This document shows, in pieces, positions 25,712-34,150 of a stretch of DNA of 64,000 bases (its first letter is position 1; every line of letters starts with the position of its first letter). The translations under genes and the position numbers were made by a program. This DNA comes from Alloyangia pacifica (GTDB lineage: Bacteria > Pseudomonadota > Alphaproteobacteria > Rhodobacterales > Rhodobacteraceae): positions 582,001 to 646,000 of the forward strand of contig NZ_CP022190.1 of the NCBI RefSeq assembly GCF_003111685.1, given 5' to 3'. Under the pieces are notes generated by a model that searched no databases, had not been told where the DNA came from, and was given only the letters and a program-made list of their open reading frames with translations.

Positions 25712-28183
25712 ATGGCCCATTCTGACCACACAAGTGATGCCGAGCCGGAAGTCGCGGCCCAGGACGTGACCCGCGATCCGGTCTGCGGGATGACCGTGGA
25801 TCCCACGGCCGACACGCCGGGCTTCGAGCACGACGGCCACCACTACCACTTCTGCTCCGAGGGCTGCCGCGAGAAGTTCCGCACAGACCCAAACGCCTAT
25901 CTCACCGCCACAGACCCTGTCTGCGGCATGCAGGTCGAGCGCTCTACCGCCGTCCACATGCTCAAGCACGGCGGTCAGAAGGTCTACTTCTGCTCCGAGG
26001 TCTGTCAGTCGAAGTTCGAGGCGGAGCCCGAGGCCTATCTCGGCCACCGCCCCGCGCCCGAGCCGATGCCCGAGGGCACGAAATACACCTGCCCGATGCA
26101 CCCCGAGATCATCCGCGATGCGCCCGGCGACTGCCCCAAGTGCGGCATGGCGCTGGAGCCGATGACCCCCTCGGCGGACAGCGGGCCGAACCCCGAATAC
26201 GTCGACTTCAAGCGCCGCCTGAAGATCACCGCGCCGCTGGCGGCGCTGGTCTTCGTGCTGGAGATGGGGGCCCACATCGGCATCCCCTTCGCCGACTGGA
26301 TCGGACATAGGCTCTTTGGCTGGGTTCAGTTCGCACTGGCAACGCCGGTGGTGATCCTCTGCTGGCCGTTCTTCAAGCGGGGCTGGGCCTCGATCATCAA
26401 CCGCTCACCCAACATGTGGACGCTGATCGCGCTCGGTACCGGGGCGGCCTATGTCTTTTCCATTGTTTCGCTGCTGGCGCCCGGCCTCTTCCCCGCAGCG
26501 ATGCGCGACGGGATGGGCATGACGCCGGTCTATTTCGAGGCGGCGGCGGTGATCCTCGTGTTGGTGCTGGTCGGGCAGGTCATGGAACTGGCCGCCCGCG
26601 AGCGCACCGGCGACGCGATCCGCGCGCTTCTCGACCTTGCGCCCAAGACGGCGCGGCGGGTGACGGGCGGATCGGAGGAGGACGTGCCGCTGGACGAGGT
26701 CGCCTCCGGCGATATCCTGCGTGTACGCCCCGGCGAGAGCGTGCCGGTGGACGGCGTGGTGACCGAGGGGCGCTCTTCGGTGGACGAGAGCATGATCACC
26801 GGCGAGCCGGTGCCGGTCGAGAAGACCCAAGGCGAGCCCGTCACCGGCGGCACGCTCAACAAGTCCGGCAGCTTCCTGATGCGGGCCGAGAGCGTCGGCT
26901 CCGAGACCACCCTCTCGCGCATTGTCGAAATGGTCTCCAAGGCGCAGAGATCGCGGGCGCCGATCCAGGCGATGGCCGACCGGGTGGCGGCCTATTTCGT
27001 CCCCGCGGTCGTGGGCGTGGCGGTTCTGGCTTTCCTCGCATGGACGGTCTTCGGCCCGTCCCCGGCGCTTTCTTACGCCTTCGTCGCGGCGGTCTCGGTG
27101 CTGATCATCGCCTGCCCCTGCGCGCTTGGCCTCGCGACGCCGATGTCGATCATGGTGGCGACCGGGCGCGGTGCGCAGGCGGGCGTGCTGATCCGCGACG
27201 CTGAGGCACTGGAGCGGTTCTCCAAGGTCGATGTGCTGGTGGTCGACAAGACCGGCACGCTGACCGAGGGCAAGCCGACGCTCACCGACGCTGAGCCCGC
27301 CGAGGGGACGGACAAGATCGAACTTCTCGCCTTTGCCGCCGCGCTGGAACGCGGGTCCGAGCACCCGTTGGCAGAAGCGATCACCGCTGGCGCGCGAGCA
27401 GCCGAGGCACCCGAGCGCGAGTCCTCGGACTTCGAAGCGGTCACCGGCAAAGGCGTGATCGGCAGCGTTGGCGGACAGCGCGTGGCTCTCGGCAATGCGG
27501 CGCTGATGGCGGAAGAAGACGTGGACCTTGGCGCCTTGAATGACCGCGCCAGCGACCTTCAACGCGACGGCAAGACCGCGATGTTCGTCGCCGTGGGCGG
27601 GCGCGCCGCCGGGCTGGTCGCGGTCGCCGACCGGGTGAAGGAGAGTACGCCCGAGGCGATCCGCGCCCTGCACGAGGCCGGGTTGCGCATCGTCATGGCC
27701 ACCGGTGATGCGAAGGCCACGGCCGAAGCGGTCGCGCGGGAGCTCAATATCGACGAGGTGCATGCCGAGGTCAGCCCCGAGGACAAGCACGCGCTGATCG
27801 AGAAATTGCGCCGCGAGGGGCTGTCGGTTGCCATGGCCGGAGACGGGGTGAACGACGCCCCGGCGCTCGCGGCTGCGGACGTCGGCATCGCCATGGGCAC
27901 CGGCGCGGACGTGGCGATGGAAAGCGCCGGTATCACGCTGGTCAAGGGAGACCTCGGCGGCATCGTCCGGGCGCGCCACCTCGCCGAGGCGACCATGCGC
28001 AACATCCGCCAGAACCTGTTCTTTGCCTTCGTCTACAACTCGGCCGGCGTGCCGCTGGCGGCGGGCATCCTCTACCCGCTCTTCGGCATCCTGCTTTCGC
28101 CCATCGTCGCGGCGGCGGCGATGAGCCTCTCGTCGGTCTCCGTGATCGCAAACGCGCTGCGACTGCGGGGGGTGAAGCTGTGA
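25712..28183 (+). CDS. copA: Copper-exporting P1B-type ATPase with tandem YHS domains
   Basis: An 823-residue inner-membrane Cu+ pump. Instead of the usual CxxC HMA domain, the N-terminus has two YHS/TRASH-type metal-binding domains (about 22-60 and 68-105: DPVCGM...FCSEGC and DPVCGM...FCSEVC) and then a heavy-metal-binding segment at 125-146 (YTCPMHPEI...CPKCGM). Membrane helices begin at about 172. It has TGE at 363, the metal-site motif CPC at 468-470, phosphorylation motif DKTGT at 512-516, [14 protein letters not shown], and the copper-specific YN and MSLSS residues in the last helices. It is preceded by a CueR-type promoter and followed by a translationally coupled cytochrome c gene. 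Confidence 0.96.
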   Translation: MAHSDHTSDAEPEVAAQDVTRDPVCGMTVDPTADTPGFEHDGHHYHFCSEGCREKFRTDPNAYLTATDPVCGMQVERSTAVHMLKHGGQKVYFCSEVCQSKFEAEPEAYLGHRPAPEPMPEGTKYTCPMHPEIIRDAPGDCPKCGMALEPMTPSADSGPNPEYVDFKRRLKITAPLAALVFVLEMGAHIGIPFADWIGHRLFGWVQFALATPVVILCWPFFKRGWASIINRSPNMWTLIALGTGAAYVFSIVSLLAPGLFPAAMRDGMGMTPVYFEAAAVILVLVLVGQVMELAARERTGDAIRALLDLAPKTARRVTGGSEEDVPLDEVASGDILRVRPGESVPVDGVVTEGRSSVDESMITGEPVPVEKTQGEPVTGGTLNKSGSFLMRAESVGSETTLSRIVEMVSKAQRSRAPIQAMADRVAAYFVPAVVGVAVLAFLAWTVFGPSPALSYAFVAAVSVLIIACPCALGLATPMSIMVATGRGAQAGVLIRDAEALERFSKVDVLVVDKTGTLTEGKPTLTDAEPAEGTDKIELLAFAAALERGSEHPLAEAITAGARAAEAPERESSDFEAVTGKGVIGSVGGQRVALGNAALMAEEDVDLGALNDRASDLQRDGKTAMFVAVGGRAAGLVAVADRVKESTPEAIRALHEAGLRIVMATGDAKATAEAVARELNIDEVHAEVSPEDKHALIEKLRREGLSVAMAGDGVNDAPALAAADVGIAMGTGADVAMESAGITLVKGDLGGIVRARHLAEATMRNIRQNLFFAFVYNSAGVPLAAGILYPLFGILLSPIVAAAAMSLSSVSVIANALRLRGVKL

Positions 28184-28617
28184 AATGGCTGGGTCTTGTT
28201 ACGCTGGTGCTTGTTGCGGGCGCGGGTTGGTTTGTCTTCGTCGGGGCCGAAGGTGCCCCGGCACGCTCTGCCCAGATCGCCGAAGGCAAGACGCTCTACG
28301 CGGAAACCTGCGCCGCCTGCCACGGGGCACGCCTCGAAGGCCAGCCGAACTGGCGCACCCCGGGCCCTGACGGCCGCCTGCCTGCCCCTCCGCATGACGC
28401 CAGCGGTCACACCTGGCACCACCCCGACGAGGTGCTCTTCAGGATCACCAAGCTGGGCACTGCCGCCGTGGTCGGAAATGGCTATGAGAGCAACATGCCG
28501 GGCTTCGGTGATCAGCTTGAATACGCGCAGATCGAGGCCATTTTCACCCACATCAAGTCGACTTGGCCGGAGGAGCTGCGCGCGCATCAGGCGGAGATCT
28601 CCGAGACGCCCGGGTAA
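28180..28617 (+). CDS. Small c-type cytochrome of the copper operon
   Basis: A 145-residue protein with an N-terminal membrane anchor or signal ([21 protein letters not shown]) and one heme c site, CAACHG, at about residues 44-49; a Met in SNMPGFGD is the probable axial ligand. Starts at GTG 28180, overlapping the copA stop (GTGA). Class I cytochromes like this often follow copper ATPases in this lineage; a role as electron acceptor for the periplasmic copper oxidases encoded downstream is possible but unproven. Confidence 0.88.
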   Translation: MKWLGLVTLVLVAGAGWFVFVGAEGAPARSAQIAEGKTLYAETCAACHGARLEGQPNWRTPGPDGRLPAPPHDASGHTWHHPDEVLFRITKLGTAAVVGNGYESNMPGFGDQLEYAQIEAIFTHIKSTWPEELRAHQAEISETPG

Positions 28618-28801
28618 CGCGCATCGTCCTGACACGGTTCCTCGATGGACCTTCTCCCTCCGCACACGGCTGTCGCTGCACACTCAGCCGCGCGTACGCT
28701 CTCATCGCGGTGGCATCGACCTTTCGGACCTAAGCGCAAACCGCACCCCCGTGCCGCGAACGTGATCTGACGCCGTCCCGCGAAAGGCGTAGCGTTGCGC
28801 C

Positions 28802-29149
28802 ATGACACAGCTTGTGCTTCGCCTGCTACTGCTGACCCTTCTAGGGGTCTGGACCGCCTTGCCGGCCGGGCCGGTGCGCGCCATGGCGTCCAGCGCGCTC
28901 TGCTGCGACAATAGGGCCATGGCGCATGCGGACCATTCCGCGCAGCAAGCCGCATTTAGCCATGGCGCGATGCACGACAAGAGCCACGCCCAGATCTGCG
29001 AACTGCACTGCCTGCCGCTGGACGCGGCCCGCAGCGCAGATCTGCCCAGCCCCGGCAAGGCACATGGGTCGCGCATCGTTGCGTCGATGGCCGATGTGTC
29101 GCTGTCCTCCCGGGACTTCGCGCCCACATCGCCGCCTCCCCGAAGCTGA
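28802..29149 (+). CDS. Small secreted Cys/His/Met-rich protein, probably copper-related
   Basis: A 115-residue protein with a signal peptide (MTQLVLRLLLLTLLGVWTALPAGPVRAMA). The mature part has a CC pair, HADH, SHGAMHDKSHAQICELHC and other His/Met residues, a composition typical of periplasmic copper-binding proteins. I do not recognise a named family. It lies between the cytochrome and the multicopper oxidase and reads in the same direction, so it is probably in the copper operon. Confidence 0.65.
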   Translation: MTQLVLRLLLLTLLGVWTALPAGPVRAMASSALCCDNRAMAHADHSAQQAAFSHGAMHDKSHAQICELHCLPLDAARSADLPSPGKAHGSRIVASMADVSLSSRDFAPTSPPPRS

Positions 29150-29201
29150 TCTCCACGGGACACGGTCCCGCCTCGCGAAACTTCATTTCCCGGAGATCAT
29201 C

Positions 29202-30710
29202 ATGACCCAGTATTCCCGCCGCGGCTTTCTCGCCGCTTCTGCCGCCATGTCTGCCGCGCTGCTGCTGCCCGCAAGGGCGCGGGCTGCGACGGATCGGCTC
29301 TCGCTCACCGCGGGCACCCGCACTCTTGAAGTGAACGGCCGCGCCGCGACCGTCATGGGGCTGACCAATCGCACGGGGGGGCAGGGGCTGACCCTCGACC
29401 CCGGCCAGCGCTTCGCCGTCGATCTCACCAATGACCTCGATGTGGAGACGATCATCCACTGGCACGGGCAGATCCCGCCCAATGCGCAGGACGGCGCGCC
29501 CAACACCAACCCGATGCTCAAGATCGGCGAACGCCGCGCCTATGACTTCACGGCGCGTCCGGGCAGCTTCTGGATGCACAGCCACATCCCACAGCAGGAG
29601 ATCGCCATGCTTGCCGCGCCGCTGATCGTGCGCAGCGCCGAGGACGTGGCCGCGGATCGGCAGGAGGTGGTGATGTTCCTGCACGACTTCAGCTTCAAAT
29701 CCCCCGAAGAGGTGCTGGCAGAGACCGCCGGCAGCACCGGCGGGCACCATGGCGGAGCCCAGGCTCCGGCGCCGATGAATCATGCCACCATGCACCACGG
29801 CGGGGCGAGGTCGGACGCTTTGGCCCCGACGGGCGGAAGTTCGGGCAATGGCCCTATGCCCGGAATGAGCGGGGGGCCTGGCATGCCGATGGACCTCAAC
29901 GATTTCCATTTCGACGCCTATCTCACGAACGATCGCACGCTTGATGATCCGGAGGTCGTGACCGTCGAGCGCAACGGTCGGGTGCGGCTGCGGATCATCA
30001 ATGGCTCATCGATGACCGCCTACTGGATCGACACCGGGGAACTGCGGGGCCGGCTGCTCGCGGTGGACGGGGACAGGGTCGAGCCGTTTTTCGACACGCG
30101 CTTTCCGATCGCCTCGGGCCAACGGCTGGAGATCGAGCTCGATCTGCCGGGTGACGGGCTTGCACGACCGGTGCTCGCGCTGCGGGAGGGCGCGCAAGAA
30201 CAGACCGGGCTCGTTCTCGCACCGCGGGGCGCCTCCGTGCCGCGCCTGCCGACCCGCGCCGCGACCGAGACCCCGCCCGTCGCTGGTGACATGCGGCAGG
30301 AGCTTGCGCTGCGCGCCGTCTCGCCGCTCGCAGCCCGGACCCCGGATGCGCGGCAGATGGTGATGCTCGGAGGCGTGATGACCCCCTATGTCTGGACCAT
30401 CAACGGCGCCGTCTGGGAGGATCACAGCCCAATCACGGTGCCCCAGGGTGCGCGGGTCGAAATGATGTTCCACAACATGTCGATGATGGCGCATCCGATG
30501 CACCTCCACGGCCATGTCTTCCAGGTCGTCGCGGTCGGTAACCAGCCTGTGCGGGGGGCGCTGCGCGATACGGTCTTCGTGCCGGCGATGGGCTCGGTCA
30601 CGGTCGCGTTCGACGCGGGCGAGGCGGCGCGCTGGATGATGCATTGCCATCACATGGGGCATCTGGCGACCGGCATGATGACAGAGCTTCAGGTGCGGGC
30701 CACGGCCTGA
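29202..30710 (+). CDS. Multicopper oxidase (CopA/CumA type), Tat-exported
   Basis: A 502-residue periplasmic oxidase. Start at ATG 29202 with GGAG upstream; the frame is open for 92 codons further but without homology. The N-terminus has a Tat-type motif (SRRGFLAASAA). Copper-ligand motifs: HWHG, HSH, HPMHLHGH and HCHHMGHLATGM, so type 1, 2 and 3 sites are complete. A His/Met/Gly-rich insert (about 180-228; GGHHGG, MNHATMHHGG, MPGMSGGPGMPM) is typical of cuprous oxidases that take up Cu+. Probably oxidises Cu+ in the periplasm. Confidence 0.94.
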   Translation: MTQYSRRGFLAASAAMSAALLLPARARAATDRLSLTAGTRTLEVNGRAATVMGLTNRTGGQGLTLDPGQRFAVDLTNDLDVETIIHWHGQIPPNAQDGAPNTNPMLKIGERRAYDFTARPGSFWMHSHIPQQEIAMLAAPLIVRSAEDVAADRQEVVMFLHDFSFKSPEEVLAETAGSTGGHHGGAQAPAPMNHATMHHGGARSDALAPTGGSSGNGPMPGMSGGPGMPMDLNDFHFDAYLTNDRTLDDPEVVTVERNGRVRLRIINGSSMTAYWIDTGELRGRLLAVDGDRVEPFFDTRFPIASGQRLEIELDLPGDGLARPVLALREGAQEQTGLVLAPRGASVPRLPTRAATETPPVAGDMRQELALRAVSPLAARTPDARQMVMLGGVMTPYVWTINGAVWEDHSPITVPQGARVEMMFHNMSMMAHPMHLHGHVFQVVAVGNQPVRGALRDTVFVPAMGSVTVAFDAGEAARWMMHCHHMGHLATGMMTELQVRATA

Positions 30711-30718
30711 GCCAAGGA

Positions 30719-30759
30719 CCGGCGGTGCGGGCGAGACGCTCGCGCCGCCGGTGTTTTTC
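30719..30759 (+). terminator. Rho-independent terminator after the copper oxidase gene
   Basis: Stem ACCGGCGG / CCGCCGGT (30719-30726 with 30746-30753), an inner GAG/CTC pairing in the loop, then GTTTTT. It starts 8 bases after the stop, between convergent genes. Confidence 0.75.
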
Positions 30760-30777
30760 GCTGTCGGCCTGGGCGGA

Positions 30778-32157
30778 TCAGGCCACCTCGATCCAGGTCG
30801 TCATCCCCGAGGCCGCATGACCGAGCATGTGGCAATGCAGAAGCCATTTTCCGGGGTTGTCCGCGACGAAGGCGACCTCTGCGCTTTCCTGCGGCTTGAC
30901 CAGCAGCGTGTCGCGCATCGGCCCCTGGGACCCATCGGCGGCGACCGTCCGGAAGTGCATGCCGTGCAGGTGCATCGCATGGGGAAAGACCGTGTCGTTG
31001 ACCCATCGGATGCGCGCGGTCTCGCCGAGGGTGTAACGAGCAAAGGGGGCCTCGCCGCGCCCCACCTGGCCCGACAGCGCCCAGAATTGCCCACGCTGCA
31101 CCAGTCGCTGGAAGTCCATGTCCTGCCCCTCGAACCGGCCCGAGGTCATGCCACGCATCGCACCGCCTTCCATCCGCATCTCGCGCAGTTCGGCCTCGGC
31201 GACACCTGGCACATCCATGCGCGGGTTGGGCGGTAGCGGCGCGGGTGCGGCGCGCCGCGCGCTGCTCTTTGGGCCGGTCACAGTCACCTCGGCAAGCGCC
31301 TGCCAACTGTCGTCGTCGGCGTAGCTGAGCAGCGCCGCGGGCGTGCCGGCCTCGGCGGTGACATCGACAATCAGATCGACGCGCTGCGCCGGGGCGAGGA
31401 TGATCTCGGTGCTCACCGGCTCGGGCTGTGCCAGCGGCATCCCGTCGAGCGCGACCGTCCAGCCCACCATTCCTTCGAGCCTGAGCATGAAGATGCGGGC
31501 GTTGGCGGCATTGATGAGCCGCAGACGCAGGCGCTCGTTCTGCCGCGCCTCGAGGGAGAAGTCGTACCGGCCGTTGATCCCCAGCAAATTGCCCAGGCGC
31601 CCTGCGTGACTGCGCATCATCGGATTGCCGAAATCCCCGGCGAAGCGGCCGGTCTCCGGGTCGAGCAGCCAGTCGTCGAGCATCAGCACCTCGTCCCGGT
31701 CGATGTCCGGCGGCGTGCTTTCCTCGACGATCAGCGCCCCGGAGAGGCCGCGCGCCACCTGCTCCATGGAGTTGGTGTGGGCGTGGTACCAAAAGGTCCC
31801 GGCATCCGGCAACTCGAAGGCATAGTCGAAACGCCCGCCCGGCGGCACGGGATCCTGCGTCAGTCCCGCCACGCCGTCCATCGCGTTGTCGATGCGTATG
31901 CCGTGCCAATGCACCGAGGTCGGCACCTGCAATCCGTTGACCAGGCGCCTAGAAAGGCGACTGCCCTGCGGCACGCGGATTTGCGGACCGGGAAGCCGGC
32001 CGTCGTAGCCCCAGACCTCGGTCGCCGGATAGCCCTCGGGCGCGAGCTGGACCGTGGCAGGGCGGGCGGTCAGCAGGGGCGTCTCCTGCGCCCATGCGGG
32101 GCGTGACAGGGGAAGCGCGGCAAGTCCCGTGCAGAAGGCGCGTCGTGTGAATGGCAT
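30778..32157 (-). CDS. Second multicopper oxidase family protein
   Basis: A 459-residue periplasmic oxidase with a Tat/Sec-type leader (MPFTRRAFCTGLAALPLSRPAWAQE). I start it at ATG 32157 with AAGGGA upstream; an in-frame start 13 codons earlier is possible. All four copper-ligand motifs are present: HWHG, WYHAHT, HAMHLHGMHF and HCHMLGHAASGM. It differs from the first oxidase in lacking a long Met/His-rich insert, having only a short Met-rich stretch (MRMEGGAMRGMTSGRFEGQDMDF). It is transcribed toward the first oxidase gene, so the pair is convergent. Confidence 0.93.
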   Translation of the reverse strand: MPFTRRAFCTGLAALPLSRPAWAQETPLLTARPATVQLAPEGYPATEVWGYDGRLPGPQIRVPQGSRLSRRLVNGLQVPTSVHWHGIRIDNAMDGVAGLTQDPVPPGGRFDYAFELPDAGTFWYHAHTNSMEQVARGLSGALIVEESTPPDIDRDEVLMLDDWLLDPETGRFAGDFGNPMMRSHAGRLGNLLGINGRYDFSLEARQNERLRLRLINAANARIFMLRLEGMVGWTVALDGMPLAQPEPVSTEIILAPAQRVDLIVDVTAEAGTPAALLSYADDDSWQALAEVTVTGPKSSARRAAPAPLPPNPRMDVPGVAEAELREMRMEGGAMRGMTSGRFEGQDMDFQRLVQRGQFWALSGQVGRGEAPFARYTLGETARIRWVNDTVFPHAMHLHGMHFRTVAADGSQGPMRDTLLVKPQESAEVAFVADNPGKWLLHCHMLGHAASGMTTWIEVA

Positions 32158-32344
32158 ATCAGGTGATCCCTTTCGCGCGTTGCATCTCGCGGGCATCGTC
32201 TATGATCGTCTTTTCGGTGACCCGCGTCGTGCGGGGCTGCTGCGGCATTTGGGTGAGGCGTCCAGCATATCAGGCGACATTCGCTCGATGGGTCTTGTCT
32301 CTCGTGCCGGGCGTGCGGCGTTGACCTGTCATGCCGCGCTGTTC

Positions 32345-33610
32345 CTACCCAGGGTTCTTGTCGTCCTGCTCGCCTTCCGCGTGCTCCACCGCCCAACTCG
32401 TTGCGGCCTCGATGGCTACGAGGGAGGTCGTCGGCAGAACGTTCAGGTAGCTGTCGGTATCCTTGACCTGGAGCGGCGGGCGTTGAGTCATCCGGTAGAG
32501 CGCATAAAGGACGATCGCGCCGAAGGTCACCGCCAGCAAGAACCAAAAGCCTTGAGGTCCGAAGAGCTGCATGGCCCAACCGGCAAGAAGCGGCCCTCCG
32601 ATGGCCCCGATGCCAAAGACGAAGACCAGCCCCCCCGAGGCGGCGGGCATGTCATCGGCTGGCAGGTCGTCATTCGCATAGGCCAGAAAGAGCGAATACA
32701 GCGGCGTCGTCACCCCACCGGCAAGGAAGGCCGCGATCAGAAGCAATTCCGACCGGCCTTCCGTGGTCAGGCCGAAAACGCAGGCCGCCGCGCCGAGGGC
32801 GGCGGCCCCCAAGATGAGCTTGCGCCGATCCATGATGTCCGACAGCCAGCCGATCGGGAACTGAAGGAACAGCGCGCCCGCAAAGAGCATGGCGACGAAG
32901 AGCGCGATCTGTGGTGTCGAGAGCCCGATCTGCGTGCCGAAGACAGCCCCCATCCCCGACTGGGTTGCGTAGATGCTGCCCAGCAGAAACGTCCCGACAG
33001 TGCTCAGAGGCGCGTGGCCAAAAAGTTCCCTGAGCGACATCGCGCGCGTGACCTTGACCGCGGGCGTTGGGGACACCGAGAGCAGGATTGGGCCGAAGGA
33101 GAGCGACACCAAGATCGAGGCGACGATGAACAGGCCGGAGGTCGCCGCATCGCCCAGGGTCAGAAGCCATTGCGCCCCGATCACGCCCAGGGTTTGGGCG
33201 AACATGTACGCCGAAAGCACCTTGCCGCGTGTGTCGTTGGTGGCAGCGTGGTTCAACCAGCTTTCCGCCGACACGTAGACCCCGGACATGCAAAATCCGA
33301 TGATCAGGCGCAACAGCGTCCAGGCCCAGATCTCGGTCGCGAGCGGCAAGGCGATCAGGCCGGCCGACATGAAGCTGCCCAGTGCCGCAAAGACGCGAAC
33401 GTGCCCGACGCGGCGGATCAGCACCGGGGTGACGCGGGCCCCGGAAAGAAAGCCGATGTAGTAGCCCGAGGTGATGACCGCGAGCGCTGCGGTCGAGAAG
33501 CCCTCGAGATCCCCGCGCAAGCCGATCAAGGTGAACTGCATGCCGTTGCCGAGCATGATGAGCAGGATGCCGAGGAGCAGCGCCCAGACGGTGCCGAGAA
33601 CGGAAATCAT
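32345..33610 (-). CDS. MFS transporter
   Basis: A 421-residue protein with twelve hydrophobic segments and MFS sequence patterns: the loop RVTPVLIRRVGHVRVF, and GWLSDIMDRRKLIL, the canonical loop 2-3/8-9 motif. It belongs to the YfkF/YcaD-like group by its N-terminus; the substrate is unknown. It lies upstream of the second multicopper oxidase on the same strand with 187 bases between, so cotranscription is uncertain. Confidence 0.88.
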   Translation of the reverse strand: MISVLGTVWALLLGILLIMLGNGMQFTLIGLRGDLEGFSTAALAVITSGYYIGFLSGARVTPVLIRRVGHVRVFAALGSFMSAGLIALPLATEIWAWTLLRLIIGFCMSGVYVSAESWLNHAATNDTRGKVLSAYMFAQTLGVIGAQWLLTLGDAATSGLFIVASILVSLSFGPILLSVSPTPAVKVTRAMSLRELFGHAPLSTVGTFLLGSIYATQSGMGAVFGTQIGLSTPQIALFVAMLFAGALFLQFPIGWLSDIMDRRKLILGAAALGAAACVFGLTTEGRSELLLIAAFLAGGVTTPLYSLFLAYANDDLPADDMPAASGGLVFVFGIGAIGGPLLAGWAMQLFGPQGFWFLLAVTFGAIVLYALYRMTQRPPLQVKDTDSYLNVLPTTSLVAIEAATSWAVEHAEGEQDDKNPG

Positions 33611-34150
33611 GAGGCGTCTTTCTTATGTGAGCAGGAGCGCTGTCGATCCTTGCACCATATCCTGGCTCTGGCGAGGCGCATGCGCGTCATCAGTTGAAGG
33701 CTTTGCGACATCGGCTGAATTTGACACCCTTGCTTCTAATTTTCGACCTCATCTCCTTCCGGCGGCGCCCATGCAGGCGACGGTCTTCTGAGCCGCCCCC
33801 CCCCCAATTTCCGCGCGCCTCTCCCCTCCAGACCCGGAGTGATGATTTGAGACGGCGCTGGTCCCAGGTGAGTGACCACTTTCGAGAATTGCATCCTCGC
33901 CGGACGCGCAGCATCGCACCTCTCCGCTTGACGCGACCGGCAAAACGTCGTGTCGACAGCTGGCTATGGTACGAGATGACGCGGGGTCTTGGGCATATCA
34001 CCGAGCGCCATCACGCCGATCCCGAGTATCGCCGCGTAGTGCCTGAGCTCGATTGCCTGCCACCTCGGCGCCGCTGGCACCGCGGTGAACAGGGTCATTT
34101 CGGTCAGGAGCCAGACGACGCCCGCGGAAGGGCCGCCGGGCCGGAGCGCG
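33611..34150. other. Gene-free stretch between the MFS and PIG-L genes
   Basis: 540 bases without a supportable gene. A minus-strand frame ending at 33964 gives a partly hydrophobic tail (AGVVWLLTEMTLFTA, YAAILGIGVMALG) just downstream of the PIG-L stop; it could be a remnant of a membrane protein gene. A run of nine or ten C lies at about 33796-33807. Confidence 0.3.
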
